Assembly (NCBI GenBank): GCA_017532825.1
Contig: JAFXIT010000005.1
Span: 1 to 40,545 of the forward strand
Length of the DNA stretch: 40,545 bases
Source of the DNA: Clostridia bacterium
Lineage (GTDB): Bacteria; Bacillota; Clostridia; Oscillospirales; QAMX01
Direction of reading: 5' to 3'
Under the pieces are notes generated by a model. It was not told the origin of the DNA and searched no databases. It worked only from the letters and a program-made list of their open reading frames with translations. The position numbers were made by a program, and so were the translations under genes. This document shows, one piece after another, positions 7,890 through 18,089 of the stretch; within the stretch, counting starts at the first letter, position 1, and every line of letters starts with the position of its first letter.

Positions 7890-8743
7890 TCCCCTATTTT
7901 GATGCCCACTGCGACAGTCTGACGGCTGCGCTTGACAGCGGAGTTCCTCTTGATTCGGACACTCTTGCGGCAAGGCTTGATGCAGGGACGTTTTCGAAAC
8001 GTGAGCAGATATACGCCGTCTACGGCGACAGTAACCAAAAGGAGCTTTCGGGACTTCTTGAACGTGCCGCGGCTCTGTTTGTAAAAAGCGACAAAAGACC
8101 AAAGGGTTGCCTTGCCATAGAGGGTGCCGAGGTCATCGGCTGTGATCCAATGCGGCTTAAGTCTGCCTATGAAATGGGCGTCAGGGTCACGGGTATTACC
8201 TGGAACCATGCAAATGTTCTGTCAGGCTCCTGTATGGAGGATACCAGACGGGGGCTCTCCGAGGTCGGGGAGGAATACCTGGAACGGGCATTAGAGCTCG
8301 GCATGTTTATTGACATTTCCCATCTCTCCGATTCGGGAGCGGGAAGCGTAATATCACGTGCGAGCGGACGGGTGTTAGCGTCCCACTCCAATTCAAGGAC
8401 GGTCTGCGCTTCGCCCAGAAACCTAAGCGACTATCTATACCTTCGCCTTGTGGAGGCGGGAGGTATGTGCGGTATAAACCTCTATACGCCCTTCCTCAAA
8501 AGCAGGGGGCAGGCTACCGTGGCCGACGTTGTGGCGCATATACGCTACCTTGCGGGGCTTTCGGGAAGCGTTGCAAACCTCTGTTTGGGCTGTGATTTCG
8601 ACGGCTGCGATAGGCTTCCCAGAGGGATCGGCAGCGCCGCCGATCTTCCGTTGCTCTACGATGCGATGATTGAGTCGGGATTTTCAAAGCAACAGACCGA
8701 CGACATCTTTTATAACAATCTGTATAATTTTATGAGGAGATAA
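7886..8743 (+). CDS. Membrane dipeptidase family M19 metallopeptidase
   Basis: The 285-residue protein is a zinc-dependent dipeptidase of the renal dipeptidase family. It shows the metal-binding H-x-D in DAHCDSLT, AIEGAEVIG (bridging Glu), FIDISHLSD (His), ASHSNSRTV (His) and GCDFDGCDRLP (Asp). No signal peptide is seen, so it probably works in the cytoplasm on dipeptides. The ATG at 7886 overlaps the yraN stop (ATGA) and has GGACGGG upstream; the ATG at 7874 lacks a ribosome-binding site. Confidence 0.92.
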   Translation: MIPYFDAHCDSLTAALDSGVPLDSDTLAARLDAGTFSKREQIYAVYGDSNQKELSGLLERAAALFVKSDKRPKGCLAIEGAEVIGCDPMRLKSAYEMGVRVTGITWNHANVLSGSCMEDTRRGLSEVGEEYLERALELGMFIDISHLSDSGAGSVISRASGRVLASHSNSRTVCASPRNLSDYLYLRLVEAGGMCGINLYTPFLKSRGQATVADVVAHIRYLAGLSGSVANLCLGCDFDGCDRLPRGIGSAADLPLLYDAMIESGFSKQQTDDIFYNNLYNFMRR

Positions 8744-8747
8744 AGAA

Positions 8748-10235
8748 ATGCTCTACGTAAGTACACGCGGCGGATGTGAACCTGTGACTGCGTCAAAGGC
8801 CATTCTTGAGGGAATTGCCTCCGACGGAGGACTGTATACCCCCTCCGAGATACCGAAAATATCCGAGGAGCTTCTTAAAAAGCTCTGCAAGGCCGACTAT
8901 TGCGGACGTGCCGCCGAGATACTTTCCCTTTTCCTGACCGATTATACCCGTGAAGAGCTTGAGCGCAGCGTCAAAAGTGCATACGCCGACTTTGACCATC
9001 CCGAAAAAGCCCCGCTTGTCAAGCTGGACGAGGGCAAATACGTCCTTGAGCTTTTCCACGGTCCTACCTGTGCTTTTAAGGATATGGCGCTTCAGCTTTT
9101 GCCCTATCTTATGACCCTTGCCATCCGCAAAAACGGCGGCGACGACAGGATATGCATCCTCGTTGCCACCTCGGGCGATACCGGGAAGGCGGCCCTTGAG
9201 GGCTTTAAGGACGTAGAGGGTACCTCCATAATCGTATTTTATCCCCGTGACGGTGTCAGTGCGGTCCAACGCCGCCAGATGACCACCCAAAAGGGCGAAA
9301 ACGTCTTCGTATGCGCCGTCAAGGGCAACTTCGACGATGCCCAGACGGGTGTCAAGACCATATTCGGTGATGCTGATTTTGCATCCGAGCTTGCAGCGAA
9401 GGGTGTTCGCCTTTCCAGCGCAAACTCGATAAACTGGGGTAGACTCGTTCCCCAGATAGTCTACTACGTTTCCGCCTACTGCGACCTTGTGAATTCGGGT
9501 GAGGTAGAGATTGGGGAGACCGTCGACGTTTCCGTTCCGACGGGAAACTTCGGTGATATTCTTGCGGCCTTCTATGCTATGCGTATGGGCGTTCCGATCG
9601 GACGTCTTATTTGTGCCTCCAACAAAAATAACGTTCTGACCGACTTTATAAACACGGGCGTCTACGACAGTAACCGTCCCTTCTTCCTTACAAGCTCTCC
9701 CTCGATGGACATTCTTATATCCAGCAACGTCGAAAGACTTCTTTTCGAGCTCAGCGGCCACGACGGCGAGGGTACTGCAAGGTATATGAAGGCCCTAAAG
9801 TCGGAGGGCAAATACACCCTTGCTCCCGAACTGTTTGCCTCCATGAAGGAAATATTTGCCGCAGGCTGTGCAGATGACGATGAGGTCATAACCGAGATTA
9901 GGCACAATAAGCTCGAGCTTGGCTATCTGACCGATCCTCATACCGCCGTTGCTTCAAAGGTTGCCCGTGAGCTCTGCGGGGATCCCGTCTGCCTTATAGT
10001 GTCCACGGCAAGCCCCTATAAGTTCTGCGGAACGGTGCTCAAGGCGCTTACCAACGAGGATCAGCCCGACTCGGTGACCCTTTTTGAAAAGCTCGAGACA
10101 CTTACCGATACTGCCGCTCCCAAGCCGCTTAAGGACGTTGTAAATGCAAAGGAACGCTTTAACGGCGTTACCGAAAAGTCGGAGCTGAAGTCAGAGGTAA
10201 GACGCTTTATAGACTCGCAGACCGGGGGTCGGTAG
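8748..10235 (+). CDS. thrC: Threonine synthase
   Basis: This PLP enzyme converts O-phosphohomoserine to threonine. The 495-residue length matches the long bacterial/yeast type. It begins MLYVSTRGG and ILEGIASDGGLYTP, has the PLP lysine in FHGPTCAFKDMALQ (K111), the phosphate-binding VATSGDTGKAAL, and VSVPTGNFGDILAAFYAMRMG. A GAGGAGA ribosome-binding site overlaps the end of the M19 gene. No other threonine-pathway gene is in the window. The downstream phosphoesterase begins two bases after its stop. Confidence 0.97.
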   Translation: MLYVSTRGGCEPVTASKAILEGIASDGGLYTPSEIPKISEELLKKLCKADYCGRAAEILSLFLTDYTREELERSVKSAYADFDHPEKAPLVKLDEGKYVLELFHGPTCAFKDMALQLLPYLMTLAIRKNGGDDRICILVATSGDTGKAALEGFKDVEGTSIIVFYPRDGVSAVQRRQMTTQKGENVFVCAVKGNFDDAQTGVKTIFGDADFASELAAKGVRLSSANSINWGRLVPQIVYYVSAYCDLVNSGEVEIGETVDVSVPTGNFGDILAAFYAMRMGVPIGRLICASNKNNVLTDFINTGVYDSNRPFFLTSSPSMDILISSNVERLLFELSGHDGEGTARYMKALKSEGKYTLAPELFASMKEIFAAGCADDDEVITEIRHNKLELGYLTDPHTAVASKVARELCGDPVCLIVSTASPYKFCGTVLKALTNEDQPDSVTLFEKLETLTDTAAPKPLKDVVNAKERFNGVTEKSELKSEVRRFIDSQTGGR

Positions 10236-10237
10236 GG

Positions 10238-10924
10238 GTGTCGCTGTACGTAATTGGCGATCTTCATCTGTCGCTGTCGGTCGACAAGCCGATGGACGAA
10301 TTCGGCGGAGAGTGGAGAGGCTACGTTCAAAAGCTGGAGCAAAGCTGGTGTGAGACCGTTGCTTGCGAGGACACCGTCGTGGTGGCGGGGGACATCTCTT
10401 GGGGGATGGACCTTGCACAGGCTCAAAGGGATTTTGCCTTCATCGAAGCTCTGCCGGGGCGGAAGGTGATAATCAAGGGCAACCACGATTATTACTGGAC
10501 GACCGTAAGCGGAATGATGCGTTTTTTTGAAAATAACGGCTTTAAGACGATGTCATTTCTTCACAACAGCTTTCTTGAGTGCGAAGGAACAGCCGTCTGC
10601 GGCACCAAGGGCTGGGCCTTTGACGAGTCGGAGCAGGGGAAGCTCTTTAACCGGGAGCTGATGCGCCTTGAAGCCTCTCTCAAAGCCGCTGATGCGGCAG
10701 GGTATGCGGAAAAGACCGTCGTGATGCACTATCCGCCACTCAACGGTGAGAGGATCGCACCCAAGGCTGTCGAGCTTTTTGACCGCTACGGAGTAAAACG
10801 CTGCTTTTACGGACATCTTCACGGAAGATCACGCTTCAACGCCCTTACCGGGCAGATAGGAAACACGGAATATTGGCTAATTTCCGCCGATAATCTGTCC
10901 TTTAAACCCTTCAAAATTGTATGA
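10238..10924 (+). CDS. Calcineurin-like metallophosphoesterase
   Basis: The 228-residue protein has the full set of binuclear metallophosphoesterase motifs in order: GDLHLS (D8, H10), GDISWG, GNHDYYW, MHYPP and FYGHLHG. It is a stand-alone soluble enzyme resembling the small YkuE-like phosphohydrolases; the substrate cannot be told. The start is GTG at 10238, two bases after the thrC stop, suggesting cotranscription. No clear terminator follows. Confidence 0.9.
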   Translation: MSLYVIGDLHLSLSVDKPMDEFGGEWRGYVQKLEQSWCETVACEDTVVVAGDISWGMDLAQAQRDFAFIEALPGRKVIIKGNHDYYWTTVSGMMRFFENNGFKTMSFLHNSFLECEGTAVCGTKGWAFDESEQGKLFNRELMRLEASLKAADAAGYAEKTVVMHYPPLNGERIAPKAVELFDRYGVKRCFYGHLHGRSRFNALTGQIGNTEYWLISADNLSFKPFKIV

Positions 10925-10966
10925 AAATACAAATATCGTAAATTCGCAAAAATGTTAAAAAAAGGA

Positions 10967-10995
10967 TGGAAATTTTCTGCGGATTGTGATATAAT
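10967..10995 (+). promoter_or_regulatory. tig promoter (extended -10)
   Basis: A perfect -10 TATAAT (10990-10995) with an extended TGA (10987-10989) lies about 36 bases before the tig ATG. The -35 region 17 bases upstream is weak (TGGAAA, 10967-10972), so the promoter probably relies on the extended -10. Confidence 0.6.
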
Positions 10996-11030
10996 TATTC
11001 AGTTGAAAATTACACAGGAGGAATCCCAAA

Positions 11031-12326
11031 ATGATACTTAAGAATTCTGAAAAGACTGCTGCAAATACTTATAAGCTCGAGATAACCGTCGAGAAGCCCG
11101 AGTTTGACGCCGCCCTCGAAAAGGCCTACCGCAAGACCGCCGGCCGTTACAGAGTGCAGGGCTTCCGTGCAGGTAAGGCTCCCCGCAGAATAATCGAGCG
11201 TCTCTACGGTGAAAACGTCTTCTACGAAGAAGCTATCAATATTGCTTTCCCCGATGCCTACTCCAAGGCCGTTGAGGAAGCCGCCATTACCCCCGTTGAC
11301 CGTCCCGAGCTGGAGCTGAGCGACATCAATGCCGACGGCTTCACCTTCGTCGCAGTCGTCACCGTCAAGCCCGAGGTCACCCTCGGCCAGTACAAGGGCC
11401 TTGAGGCCGAGTACACCGCTCCCTCCGTCACCGATGAGGACGTTGATAAGGAGCTCGAAAGAAGGCGCAACCGTGCAGGCAGACTTGAGACTGCAGAGCG
11501 TCCCGCCCAGAACGGCGACACCGTAGTTATCGACTTCGAAGGCTTTGTCGACGACGTTGCATTTGAAGGTGGCAAGGGCGAAAACCACAACCTTAAGCTC
11601 GGTTCGGGCCAGTTCATTCCCGGATTTGAGGATCAGCTCGTTGGCAAGTCTGCAGGCGAGGACGTTGACGTCAACGTCACCTTCCCCGAAGAGTATCACG
11701 CCGAAGAGCTCGCCGGCAAGGCCGCTGTATTTAAGGTCAAGGTCCACGAGGTCAAGGAGAACATCCTTCCCGAGCTTGACGACGAGTTTGCAAAGGACGT
11801 CTCCGAGTTTGAGACCCTCGATGCCTTCAAGGCCGACCTCCGTGAAAAGCTCCTCAAGAGCAAGACCAAGGTCGCTGACGATGAGTTTGCCGGCCGCGTT
11901 ACCGATAAGCTTATAGAGAACATGGAAGCCGATATCCCCGATGTAATGATCGAGAATCAGCTTGACCACGTCTGCGAGGACTTTGAGTACAGACTCCGTG
12001 CCCAGGGTATGACCCTTGAAAACTACCTCAAGATCAGCGGCAGCGACATGGAAGCCTTCCGTGCCAACTTCAGAGACCAGGCCGAGCGTCAGGTCAAGAC
12101 CAGACTGGCCCTTGATGCCGTTATTAAGGCCGAGGAGCTCTCCGTCACCGACGAGGAGATCGAGAAGGAATATGCCGATATGGCCGAGAAGTACAACACT
12201 CCCGTTGAGGAGGTTAAGAAGTACATGAGCCCCGAGGCAGTTAAGGAAGATATGCTTACCGCCCGTGCCGCCGAGATCATCCAGTCCAGCGCAATAAAGA
12301 CCGAAGTCAAGGCCGACGAGGAATAA
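11031..12326 (+). CDS. tig: Trigger factor chaperone
   Basis: Trigger factor binds nascent chains at the ribosomal exit tunnel and has peptidyl-prolyl isomerase activity. The 431-residue protein has an N-terminal ribosome-binding domain with the signature GFRAGKAP (residues 44-51), an FKBP-type domain (about 150-245, DTVVIDFEGFVD...GSGQFIPGFEDQLVG), and the helical C-terminal arms. AGGAGG with 9-base spacing precedes the ATG. The order tig-clpP-clpX-lon that follows is a classic conserved proteostasis block. Confidence 0.98.
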   Translation: MILKNSEKTAANTYKLEITVEKPEFDAALEKAYRKTAGRYRVQGFRAGKAPRRIIERLYGENVFYEEAINIAFPDAYSKAVEEAAITPVDRPELELSDINADGFTFVAVVTVKPEVTLGQYKGLEAEYTAPSVTDEDVDKELERRRNRAGRLETAERPAQNGDTVVIDFEGFVDDVAFEGGKGENHNLKLGSGQFIPGFEDQLVGKSAGEDVDVNVTFPEEYHAEELAGKAAVFKVKVHEVKENILPELDDEFAKDVSEFETLDAFKADLREKLLKSKTKVADDEFAGRVTDKLIENMEADIPDVMIENQLDHVCEDFEYRLRAQGMTLENYLKISGSDMEAFRANFRDQAERQVKTRLALDAVIKAEELSVTDEEIEKEYADMAEKYNTPVEEVKKYMSPEAVKEDMLTARAAEIIQSSAIKTEVKADEE

Positions 12327-12391
12327 GTTCCTTACAAAACGTGTATAATCGAACGTAATGCCAAATTTATTTTGCGAAAGGAATCAGAAAT

Positions 12392-12976
12392 ATGAGTTTG
12401 GTACCCGTAGTTATAGAGCAGACCAACCGCGGAGAGCGTAGCTATGATATCTTCTCCAGACTGCTCAACGACCGTATCGTCTTTCTGCACGATGAAGTCA
12501 ACGATGTTACCGCTAGCCTTGTTGTAGCGCAGCTTCTCTACCTTGAAGCTCAGGACCCCGATAAGGACATTTCACTCTATATCAACAGCCCCGGCGGATC
12601 CATAACCGCAGGCATGGCGATATACGACACCATGCAGTATATAAAGGCCGACGTGTCTACCATCTGCGTAGGCATGGCGGCAAGCATGGGTGCATTCCTG
12701 CTTGCTGCAGGTGCCAAGGGTAAGAGATACGCTCTGCCCAACAGCGAAATAATGATCCACCAGCCCCTTGGCGGAGCCCAGGGTCAGGCAAGCGACATAA
12801 AGATCCACGCCGAGCACATCATACGCATTCGTGAAAGAATGAACAGCATGCTCAGCGATATGACCGGTCAGCCCATTGACGTTATCATGCGGGATACCGA
12901 AAGGGATAATTTTATGACCGCCGAGCAGGCTGCAGAGTACGGTCTGATCGATAAGGTGTTTGTAAAGCGTCCCTAA
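12392..12976 (+). CDS. clpP: ATP-dependent Clp protease proteolytic subunit
   Basis: This is the serine protease core that partners with ClpX. The 194-residue protein has the catalytic triad Ser98 (GMAASMGA), His123 (MIHQP) and Asp172, plus the conserved [21 protein letters not shown] region. A GAAAGGAATC ribosome-binding region precedes the ATG. A TATAAT at 12344-12349 in the 65-base gap after tig has no acceptable -35 at 17 bases, so expression may come mostly from tig. No CtsR-type heptad repeat was found upstream. Confidence 0.98.
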   Translation: MSLVPVVIEQTNRGERSYDIFSRLLNDRIVFLHDEVNDVTASLVVAQLLYLEAQDPDKDISLYINSPGGSITAGMAIYDTMQYIKADVSTICVGMAASMGAFLLAAGAKGKRYALPNSEIMIHQPLGGAQGQASDIKIHAEHIIRIRERMNSMLSDMTGQPIDVIMRDTERDNFMTAEQAAEYGLIDKVFVKRP

Positions 12977-13011
12977 TTGCAATTACACGGTGAAGTGAAA
13001 GGGGTAAATTC

Positions 13012-14331
13012 ATGCCCAAAGACGACAAGACAGGCATGCCGTCCTGTTCATTTTGCGGCAAACCGCAAAGCCATGCCGGCAAGCTGTTTGCGGGTGAGAA
13101 TAATGCGTATATCTGCGAGGACTGTGTAGAGATATGCTGTAACCTGCTCTCCAACGAGAATGCAGAGATCGGCAGAGTCGAACCAAAACAGCAGCAGGTC
13201 GAGATAAGCGTCCACAACGTACCCACTCCGGCACGTATCAAGGAGGCACTCGACGAATACGTTATCGGTCAGGACGAAGCAAAAATAGCCCTGGCGGTTG
13301 CCACCTACAACCACTATAAAAGAGTTCTTTTCCATTCCGATTCGGACGTAGAGCTTCAAAAGAGCAACATCCTTCTGCTGGGTCCGACGGGTTGCGGAAA
13401 GACCTACCTTGCCCAGACTTTGGCAAAGCTGCTCGACGTTCCCTTTGCCATTGCCGACGCCACCACCCTTACCGAGGCAGGTTATGTCGGTGAGGACGTT
13501 GAGAATATCCTTTTAAGGCTTATTCAGGCGGCCGATTTCGACGTTGAAAAGGCAGAACACGGTATAATCTACGTCGACGAGATCGACAAGATATCCCGTA
13601 AGAGCGAGAATACCTCCATTACGCGTGACGTAAGCGGTGAGGGTGTTCAGCAGGCTCTGCTTAAGCTCCTTGAGGGTACGGTTGCAAACGTTCCTCCAAA
13701 CGGCGGACGTAAGCACCCCATGCAGGAGTGCATACAGATAGACACCAGCAACATTCTCTTTATCTGCGGCGGTGCTTTCGAGGGTATCGACAAGATAATC
13801 GAGAGCAGGCTCAACGATAAGAATATCGGATTCAGCGCCAAGGTGACCACTAAAAAAGAACGTGAGAGCTCGGGCATTTATAAGGCTATCGAATCTCACG
13901 ACCTTGTCAAGTTCGGCATTATCCCCGAGCTTGTCGGACGTATGCCGGTGGTCGTCGGTCTTGACGCCCTCGATGAGGAGGCGCTTGCCCGCATACTCAC
14001 CGAGCCCAAAAACGCTCTTGTCAAGCAGTATCAGCACCTCTTCAACATAGAAGGCGTTGAGCTTGTGTTTGAGCCGGAGGCGATCTATGCCATCGCCAAG
14101 CAGGCTGTCAGCCGCGGCATCGGTGCAAGAGGTCTCAGATCTATTATTGAAAAGATCATGATCGGCCTTATGTATGAGATACCGTCGGATGAGAGCATAA
14201 TAAGGGTTATCGTAACCGGCGAGTCGGTAGATAACGAGGAAGAACCGAAAATAGTGAGAATACCGGGTCAGCGTGCTATCCCCACATTCCTTTCGGCCGC
14301 GCCGATGTTTGAAAACAAGAAAGATGCTTAA
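13012..14331 (+). CDS. clpX: Clp protease ATP-binding subunit ClpX
   Basis: This hexameric unfoldase delivers substrates to ClpP. The 439-residue protein has an N-terminal zinc-binding domain (C12, C15, C35, C38), then an AAA+ core with Walker A ([15 protein letters not shown]), Walker B ([10 protein letters not shown]) and the family segment [12 protein letters not shown]. The C-terminal sensor-2 region ([12 protein letters not shown]) is present. AAAGGGG lies 8 bases before the ATG. The 35-base gap after clpP indicates cotranscription. Confidence 0.98.
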   Translation: MPKDDKTGMPSCSFCGKPQSHAGKLFAGENNAYICEDCVEICCNLLSNENAEIGRVEPKQQQVEISVHNVPTPARIKEALDEYVIGQDEAKIALAVATYNHYKRVLFHSDSDVELQKSNILLLGPTGCGKTYLAQTLAKLLDVPFAIADATTLTEAGYVGEDVENILLRLIQAADFDVEKAEHGIIYVDEIDKISRKSENTSITRDVSGEGVQQALLKLLEGTVANVPPNGGRKHPMQECIQIDTSNILFICGGAFEGIDKIIESRLNDKNIGFSAKVTTKKERESSGIYKAIESHDLVKFGIIPELVGRMPVVVGLDALDEEALARILTEPKNALVKQYQHLFNIEGVELVFEPEAIYAIAKQAVSRGIGARGLRSIIEKIMIGLMYEIPSDESIIRVIVTGESVDNEEEPKIVRIPGQRAIPTFLSAAPMFENKKDA

Positions 14332-14339
14332 AGGCAATG

Positions 14340-14370
14340 AGGCGGAGTAATAACCTTACTCCGCCTTTTT
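14340..14370 (+). terminator. Intrinsic terminator between clpX and lon
   Basis: A perfect 11-base stem (AGGCGGAGTAA at 14340-14350, TTACTCCGCCT at 14356-14366) with a 5-base loop runs into TTTTT (14366-14370). It lies just 18 bases before the lon ATG, leaving only room for the lon ribosome-binding site. Transcription into lon therefore needs readthrough or a start inside clpX. Confidence 0.88.
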
Positions 14371-14388
14371 ACAAAGAGGTAACAGCTT

Positions 14389-16710
14389 ATGTTTAAATTT
14401 AAAGAACAAATACCGATGCCGCTTATCGCTCTGAGGGGCTTGACGGTGTTTCCCAATACACTTTTACACTTTGACGTCGGCAGAGACCGCTCCAAGAAGG
14501 CTCTGGAAGAGGCAATGAACCACGACCAGATCGTCTTTCTTGTTGCCCAAAAGGACGTCCGAAGCGATAATCCGCAGCCCGACGAGCTTTGCAAGACGGG
14601 TACTATCTCCCGTGTCAAGCAGATACTTAAGCTCCCCGGCGGCGGAATACGCGTAATGGTAGAAGGAATCGCCAGAGGCAGGGCAAGAGCCTACCTCCGT
14701 TTCGATCCGTTTTGTGAGGCGATGGTCTCCGAGATCGAGTCGGATACCGGAGATACCGAAAAAGCCGCTCCCATCGTCAGATACGTAAAGGAGCTCTACG
14801 GCGAGTACGTTCAGTTAAGCCCACATACAGATCCCGAGAATATGCTTGAGGTCATTGCCAATACAGCCCCCGATTTTCTTGCCGATTATATTGCACAGAA
14901 TACGGGTCTTCAGTACTTCGACAAGCAAAAGGTGCTTGACGAGCTTTCGCCCTATAAGCGCATAGAGCTCGTTGCGGCACTGCTTGCAAGGGAGATACAG
15001 ATACTCAAGGCCGAGATCGATATACAAAATAAGGTCAAGGAGCAGCTTGATAAAAACCAGAAGGACTACGTCCTCAGGGAACAGCTTCGTGCGATAAAGA
15101 CCGAGCTTGGCGAACAGGAAGATGCCTCCGATGAGGCAAGAGAGTATACAGAACGTATAAAAGCGCTCAACATAGACCCCGATTCCGAGGAAAAACTCCT
15201 CAAAGAGGCGTCAAGACTGTCCAAATTGGGCCAGTTTTCCGCAGAGCAGGGACTGATACGGACCTACCTTGATACCGTCCTTGAGCTTCCCTGGAACAAG
15301 AAGACCAAGGAAAAGCTTGACGTTGCCAAGGTCCAGCGCAGCCTTGAGAAGGATCATTTCGGTATGGAAAAGGTCAAGGAGCGTATAGTCGAATTCGTTG
15401 CGGTCAAGGCTCTCGCTCCCGATATGAAAAAGCAGATAATCTGCCTTGTCGGCCCTCCCGGAGTAGGGAAGACCTCGGTCGGTATGTCGATCGCCAAGGC
15501 TACGGGCAGAAAGCTTGCACGTATCTCCCTTGGCGGAGTCCGTGACGAGGCCGATATAAGGGGACACCGCAAGACCTATATCGGAGCAATGCCTGGGCGT
15601 ATTATGACGGGTGTGGCAAATGCGGGAAGCTGTAATCCCGTACTGCTTCTTGACGAGATAGATAAGCTTGGCTCCGACTATAAGGGAGACCCGTCCTCTG
15701 CGCTTCTTGAGGTGCTTGATTCCGAGCAGAACCATTCCTTCCGTGACCACTATATAGAGATACCATTCGACCTTTCGGACGTCTTGTTTATAACCACGGC
15801 CAATACCACCGAGACCATCCCCAGACCTCTGCTTGACCGTATGGAGGTAATCGAGCTTCCGAGCTATACCGACGAGGAAAAGCTCAACATTGCAAAGAAG
15901 TATCTCATTCCCAAGCAGACCAAGGCCCACGGTCTCGATAAGAATACCTTCCGTATGACCGATGGGGCAATACGTGCCTGCATCCGCGGATACACGAGGG
16001 AATCGGGAGTGCGCACCCTTGACCGTGAGATCGCCGCCTGCTGCCGTAAGATAGCAAGACGTATCGCCCAAAACCAGGAAGTTCCATCCAAGATCGACCC
16101 CGAGGTGCTCAAGGAGCTGCTCGGGCCGAAGAAGTTCAAGCCCGACCGCATTTCCAAGAACAGCCTGGTAGGCGTTGTAAACGGTCTTGCCTGGACAGCC
16201 GTCGGCGGAGAGCTGCTTGAGGCAGAGGTAAACGTCCTTGAGGGTAGCGGAAAGCTTGAGCTTACGGGCAACCTCGGTGACATTATGAAGGAGTCTGCCA
16301 AGACTGCGATAAGCTATATCCGAAGCCGTGCCGAAGCTTTGGGAGTAGATACGGAGTTCTATAAGAATAAGGACATCCACGTCCATTTCCCCGAGGGTGC
16401 CATTCCAAAGGACGGCCCGTCGGCGGGTATTACCATTGCAACGGCCATCGTTTCTGCACTTACGGGACGTCCCGTGCGTCAGGACGTTGCCATGACGGGT
16501 GAGATAACCCTTCGGGGAAGGGTACTTCCCATCGGCGGTCTCCGTGAAAAGACGATGGCGGCCTACCGTTCGGGTATCAAGCAGGTAATAATTCCTGCCG
16601 ACAACGCCCCCGATATCGAAGAGATCGACCCGACCGTGCGTGAGGGTATAGTCTTCCATCCCGTTTCAGAGCTTGCAAAGGTCCTTGAGATCGCTTTTGA
16701 TAAGGAGTGA
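14389..16710 (+). CDS. lon: ATP-dependent protease La (Lon)
   Basis: This soluble AAA+ serine protease degrades misfolded and regulatory proteins. The 773-residue protein has the N-terminal LAN domain ([23 protein letters not shown]), a central coiled region, an AAA+ module with Walker A ([15 protein letters not shown]) and Walker B ([11 protein letters not shown]), and a C-terminal protease domain with the catalytic Ser in PKDGPSAG and Lys in [10 protein letters not shown]. Length and architecture are those of bacterial LonA. It is immediately followed by ysxC, as in Bacillus. Confidence 0.98.
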   Translation: MFKFKEQIPMPLIALRGLTVFPNTLLHFDVGRDRSKKALEEAMNHDQIVFLVAQKDVRSDNPQPDELCKTGTISRVKQILKLPGGGIRVMVEGIARGRARAYLRFDPFCEAMVSEIESDTGDTEKAAPIVRYVKELYGEYVQLSPHTDPENMLEVIANTAPDFLADYIAQNTGLQYFDKQKVLDELSPYKRIELVAALLAREIQILKAEIDIQNKVKEQLDKNQKDYVLREQLRAIKTELGEQEDASDEAREYTERIKALNIDPDSEEKLLKEASRLSKLGQFSAEQGLIRTYLDTVLELPWNKKTKEKLDVAKVQRSLEKDHFGMEKVKERIVEFVAVKALAPDMKKQIICLVGPPGVGKTSVGMSIAKATGRKLARISLGGVRDEADIRGHRKTYIGAMPGRIMTGVANAGSCNPVLLLDEIDKLGSDYKGDPSSALLEVLDSEQNHSFRDHYIEIPFDLSDVLFITTANTTETIPRPLLDRMEVIELPSYTDEEKLNIAKKYLIPKQTKAHGLDKNTFRMTDGAIRACIRGYTRESGVRTLDREIAACCRKIARRIAQNQEVPSKIDPEVLKELLGPKKFKPDRISKNSLVGVVNGLAWTAVGGELLEAEVNVLEGSGKLELTGNLGDIMKESAKTAISYIRSRAEALGVDTEFYKNKDIHVHFPEGAIPKDGPSAGITIATAIVSALTGRPVRQDVAMTGEITLRGRVLPIGGLREKTMAAYRSGIKQVIIPADNAPDIEEIDPTVREGIVFHPVSELAKVLEIAFDKE

Positions 16711-16715
16711 GCCCC

Positions 16716-17297
16716 ATGAATTTTGCAAAAGCTGAATTTATAAAGTCGGCCGCAAACCGTGCAGGGCTTTCGGATGGCAGTGAGAGGGAGCTTATATTTG
16801 CGGGACGGTCTAACGTCGGAAAATCATCCCTTATAAATATGCTTCTTGGCAGAAACGACTTTGCCCGCACGGGGAAGACCCCGGGGAAGACGGTCTGTGT
16901 AAACTACTTTTCGGTCGACGGCATATCCTTTGTGGACCTGCCGGGATACGGTTACGCAAAGACGGGATTTGACGAGCGAAACCATTGGGCGCAGCTCATC
17001 GAAGCTTTTTTCCGTATCAAGACCCATCCGAGGCTCGGGATACTCATCGCAGATATCCGCCGAGAGCCGACCGACCTCGACAGAACGATGGCAGGCTACT
17101 TTGAGGGCATGGGAGTGCCCTACATAGTGGCGGCAAACAAATGCGACAAGCTCAACAAGACCGAGCTTAAACAGCAGACCGAGCTTTACCTCAAGGAGTA
17201 TGAGGGACGGGCTGAAAAGATAATAATCTGTTCTGCATATAACGGAACGGGTAAGGATGAACTCAGAGCAGAAATTGAGGCATTTGCTCAAAAATAG
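16716..17297 (+). CDS. ysxC: Ribosome biogenesis GTP-binding protein YsxC/EngB
   Basis: This essential GTPase assists 50S subunit assembly. The 193-residue protein has G1 (GRSNVGKSS), G2-region PGKTVCVNYF, G3 (FVDLPGYGYAKT), and G4 (VAANKCDKLNK). The ATG at 16716 was chosen because AAGGAGTGA, overlapping the lon stop, sits 5-6 bases upstream; the GTG at 16707 lies inside this Shine-Dalgarno. It is coupled to lon. Confidence 0.96.
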   Translation: MNFAKAEFIKSAANRAGLSDGSERELIFAGRSNVGKSSLINMLLGRNDFARTGKTPGKTVCVNYFSVDGISFVDLPGYGYAKTGFDERNHWAQLIEAFFRIKTHPRLGILIADIRREPTDLDRTMAGYFEGMGVPYIVAANKCDKLNKTELKQQTELYLKEYEGRAEKIIICSAYNGTGKDELRAEIEAFAQK

Positions 17298-17308
17298 GAG
17301 GACGTATT

Positions 17309-18064
17309 ATGAAGCTTGTAAAGATGCTTGTCAATGACGAGCCCCGTTGGGGAATTTTGAAGGACGGCAAGGTCGACCTTCTCAAAAAGGCTCCCTACGA
17401 GGAGATAGTAGAAAGCGGCGAGCGGGTCGATTATGACGAGACCAAGCTCCTTGCCCCCTGCGACCCCACCAAGATAGTCGCAATCGGTAAGAACTACTAC
17501 GACCATGCCCTTGAGGTCAACGAGCCCATTCCCGACAATCCGACTATATTTATCAAGCCCTCTACCTGCCTTAACGTCCACCTGGGCGAGGTGGAATATG
17601 CCCCTCTTTCAAAGCGTGTGGACTACGAGGGAGAGCTTGCCTTCGTAGTAAAAAAGACCGCAAAAAAGGTCTCTGCGGCCAATGCGGCTGAATACATACT
17701 GGGATATACCTGCCTTAACGACGTTACCGCACGTGACATCCAAAAGAGCGATGCACAGTGGGCCAGGGGCAAGGGCTACGACGGCTTTGCGCCGGTAGGA
17801 CCCATCCTTACCGACGAGGTAGATCCGTCTGCCGGTATAGAAATTTCCACCTATCTCAACGGCGAGCTCAAACAGCACAGTAACACCGATAAGCTTATGT
17901 GGAACATTCCATATCTGCTTGAGTTTATTACAGAATGTATGACCCTTCTGCCCGGCGACGTGGTCACCACGGGTACACCTGCAGGGATCGGACCCATGGA
18001 GCGGGGCGACAGGGTAGAGGTACGTATTGAAGGAATCGGAAGCCTTATAAACGTTATAAAGTAA
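17309..18064 (+). CDS. Fumarylacetoacetate hydrolase (FAH) family protein
   Basis: The 251-residue protein has the FAH fold: an IVAIGKNYYDHALE entry motif, a metal-binding E-x-E (VDYEGELAFV), GYTCLNDVTARDIQ, GYDGFAPVGP, and the C-terminal GDVVTTGTPAGIGPMERGD. The family cleaves or isomerises 2,4-dioxo acids. Members act in aromatic catabolism but also in non-phosphorylative L-fucose/L-rhamnose routes, hydrolysing diketo-deoxy sugar acids. The latter fits the downstream hydroxyacid dehydrogenase and rhamnosidase, but that is inference from neighbours. GGAGG precedes the ATG, 11 bases after ysxC. Confidence 0.9.
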   Translation: MKLVKMLVNDEPRWGILKDGKVDLLKKAPYEEIVESGERVDYDETKLLAPCDPTKIVAIGKNYYDHALEVNEPIPDNPTIFIKPSTCLNVHLGEVEYAPLSKRVDYEGELAFVVKKTAKKVSAANAAEYILGYTCLNDVTARDIQKSDAQWARGKGYDGFAPVGPILTDEVDPSAGIEISTYLNGELKQHSNTDKLMWNIPYLLEFITECMTLLPGDVVTTGTPAGIGPMERGDRVEVRIEGIGSLINVIK

Positions 18065-18089
18065 ACTTGCCGACGTCGAGGTGTGACAA

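Noticed and set aside
12344-12349. TATAAT upstream of clpP as a promoter
   Set aside because: No acceptable -35 box lies at 16-18 bases and there is no TGn extension, so I did not list it.
12977-14388. CtsR or HrcA operators near clpP, clpX and lon
   Set aside because: No tandem AGGTCAAA-like heptads or CIRCE inverted repeats were found in the gaps.
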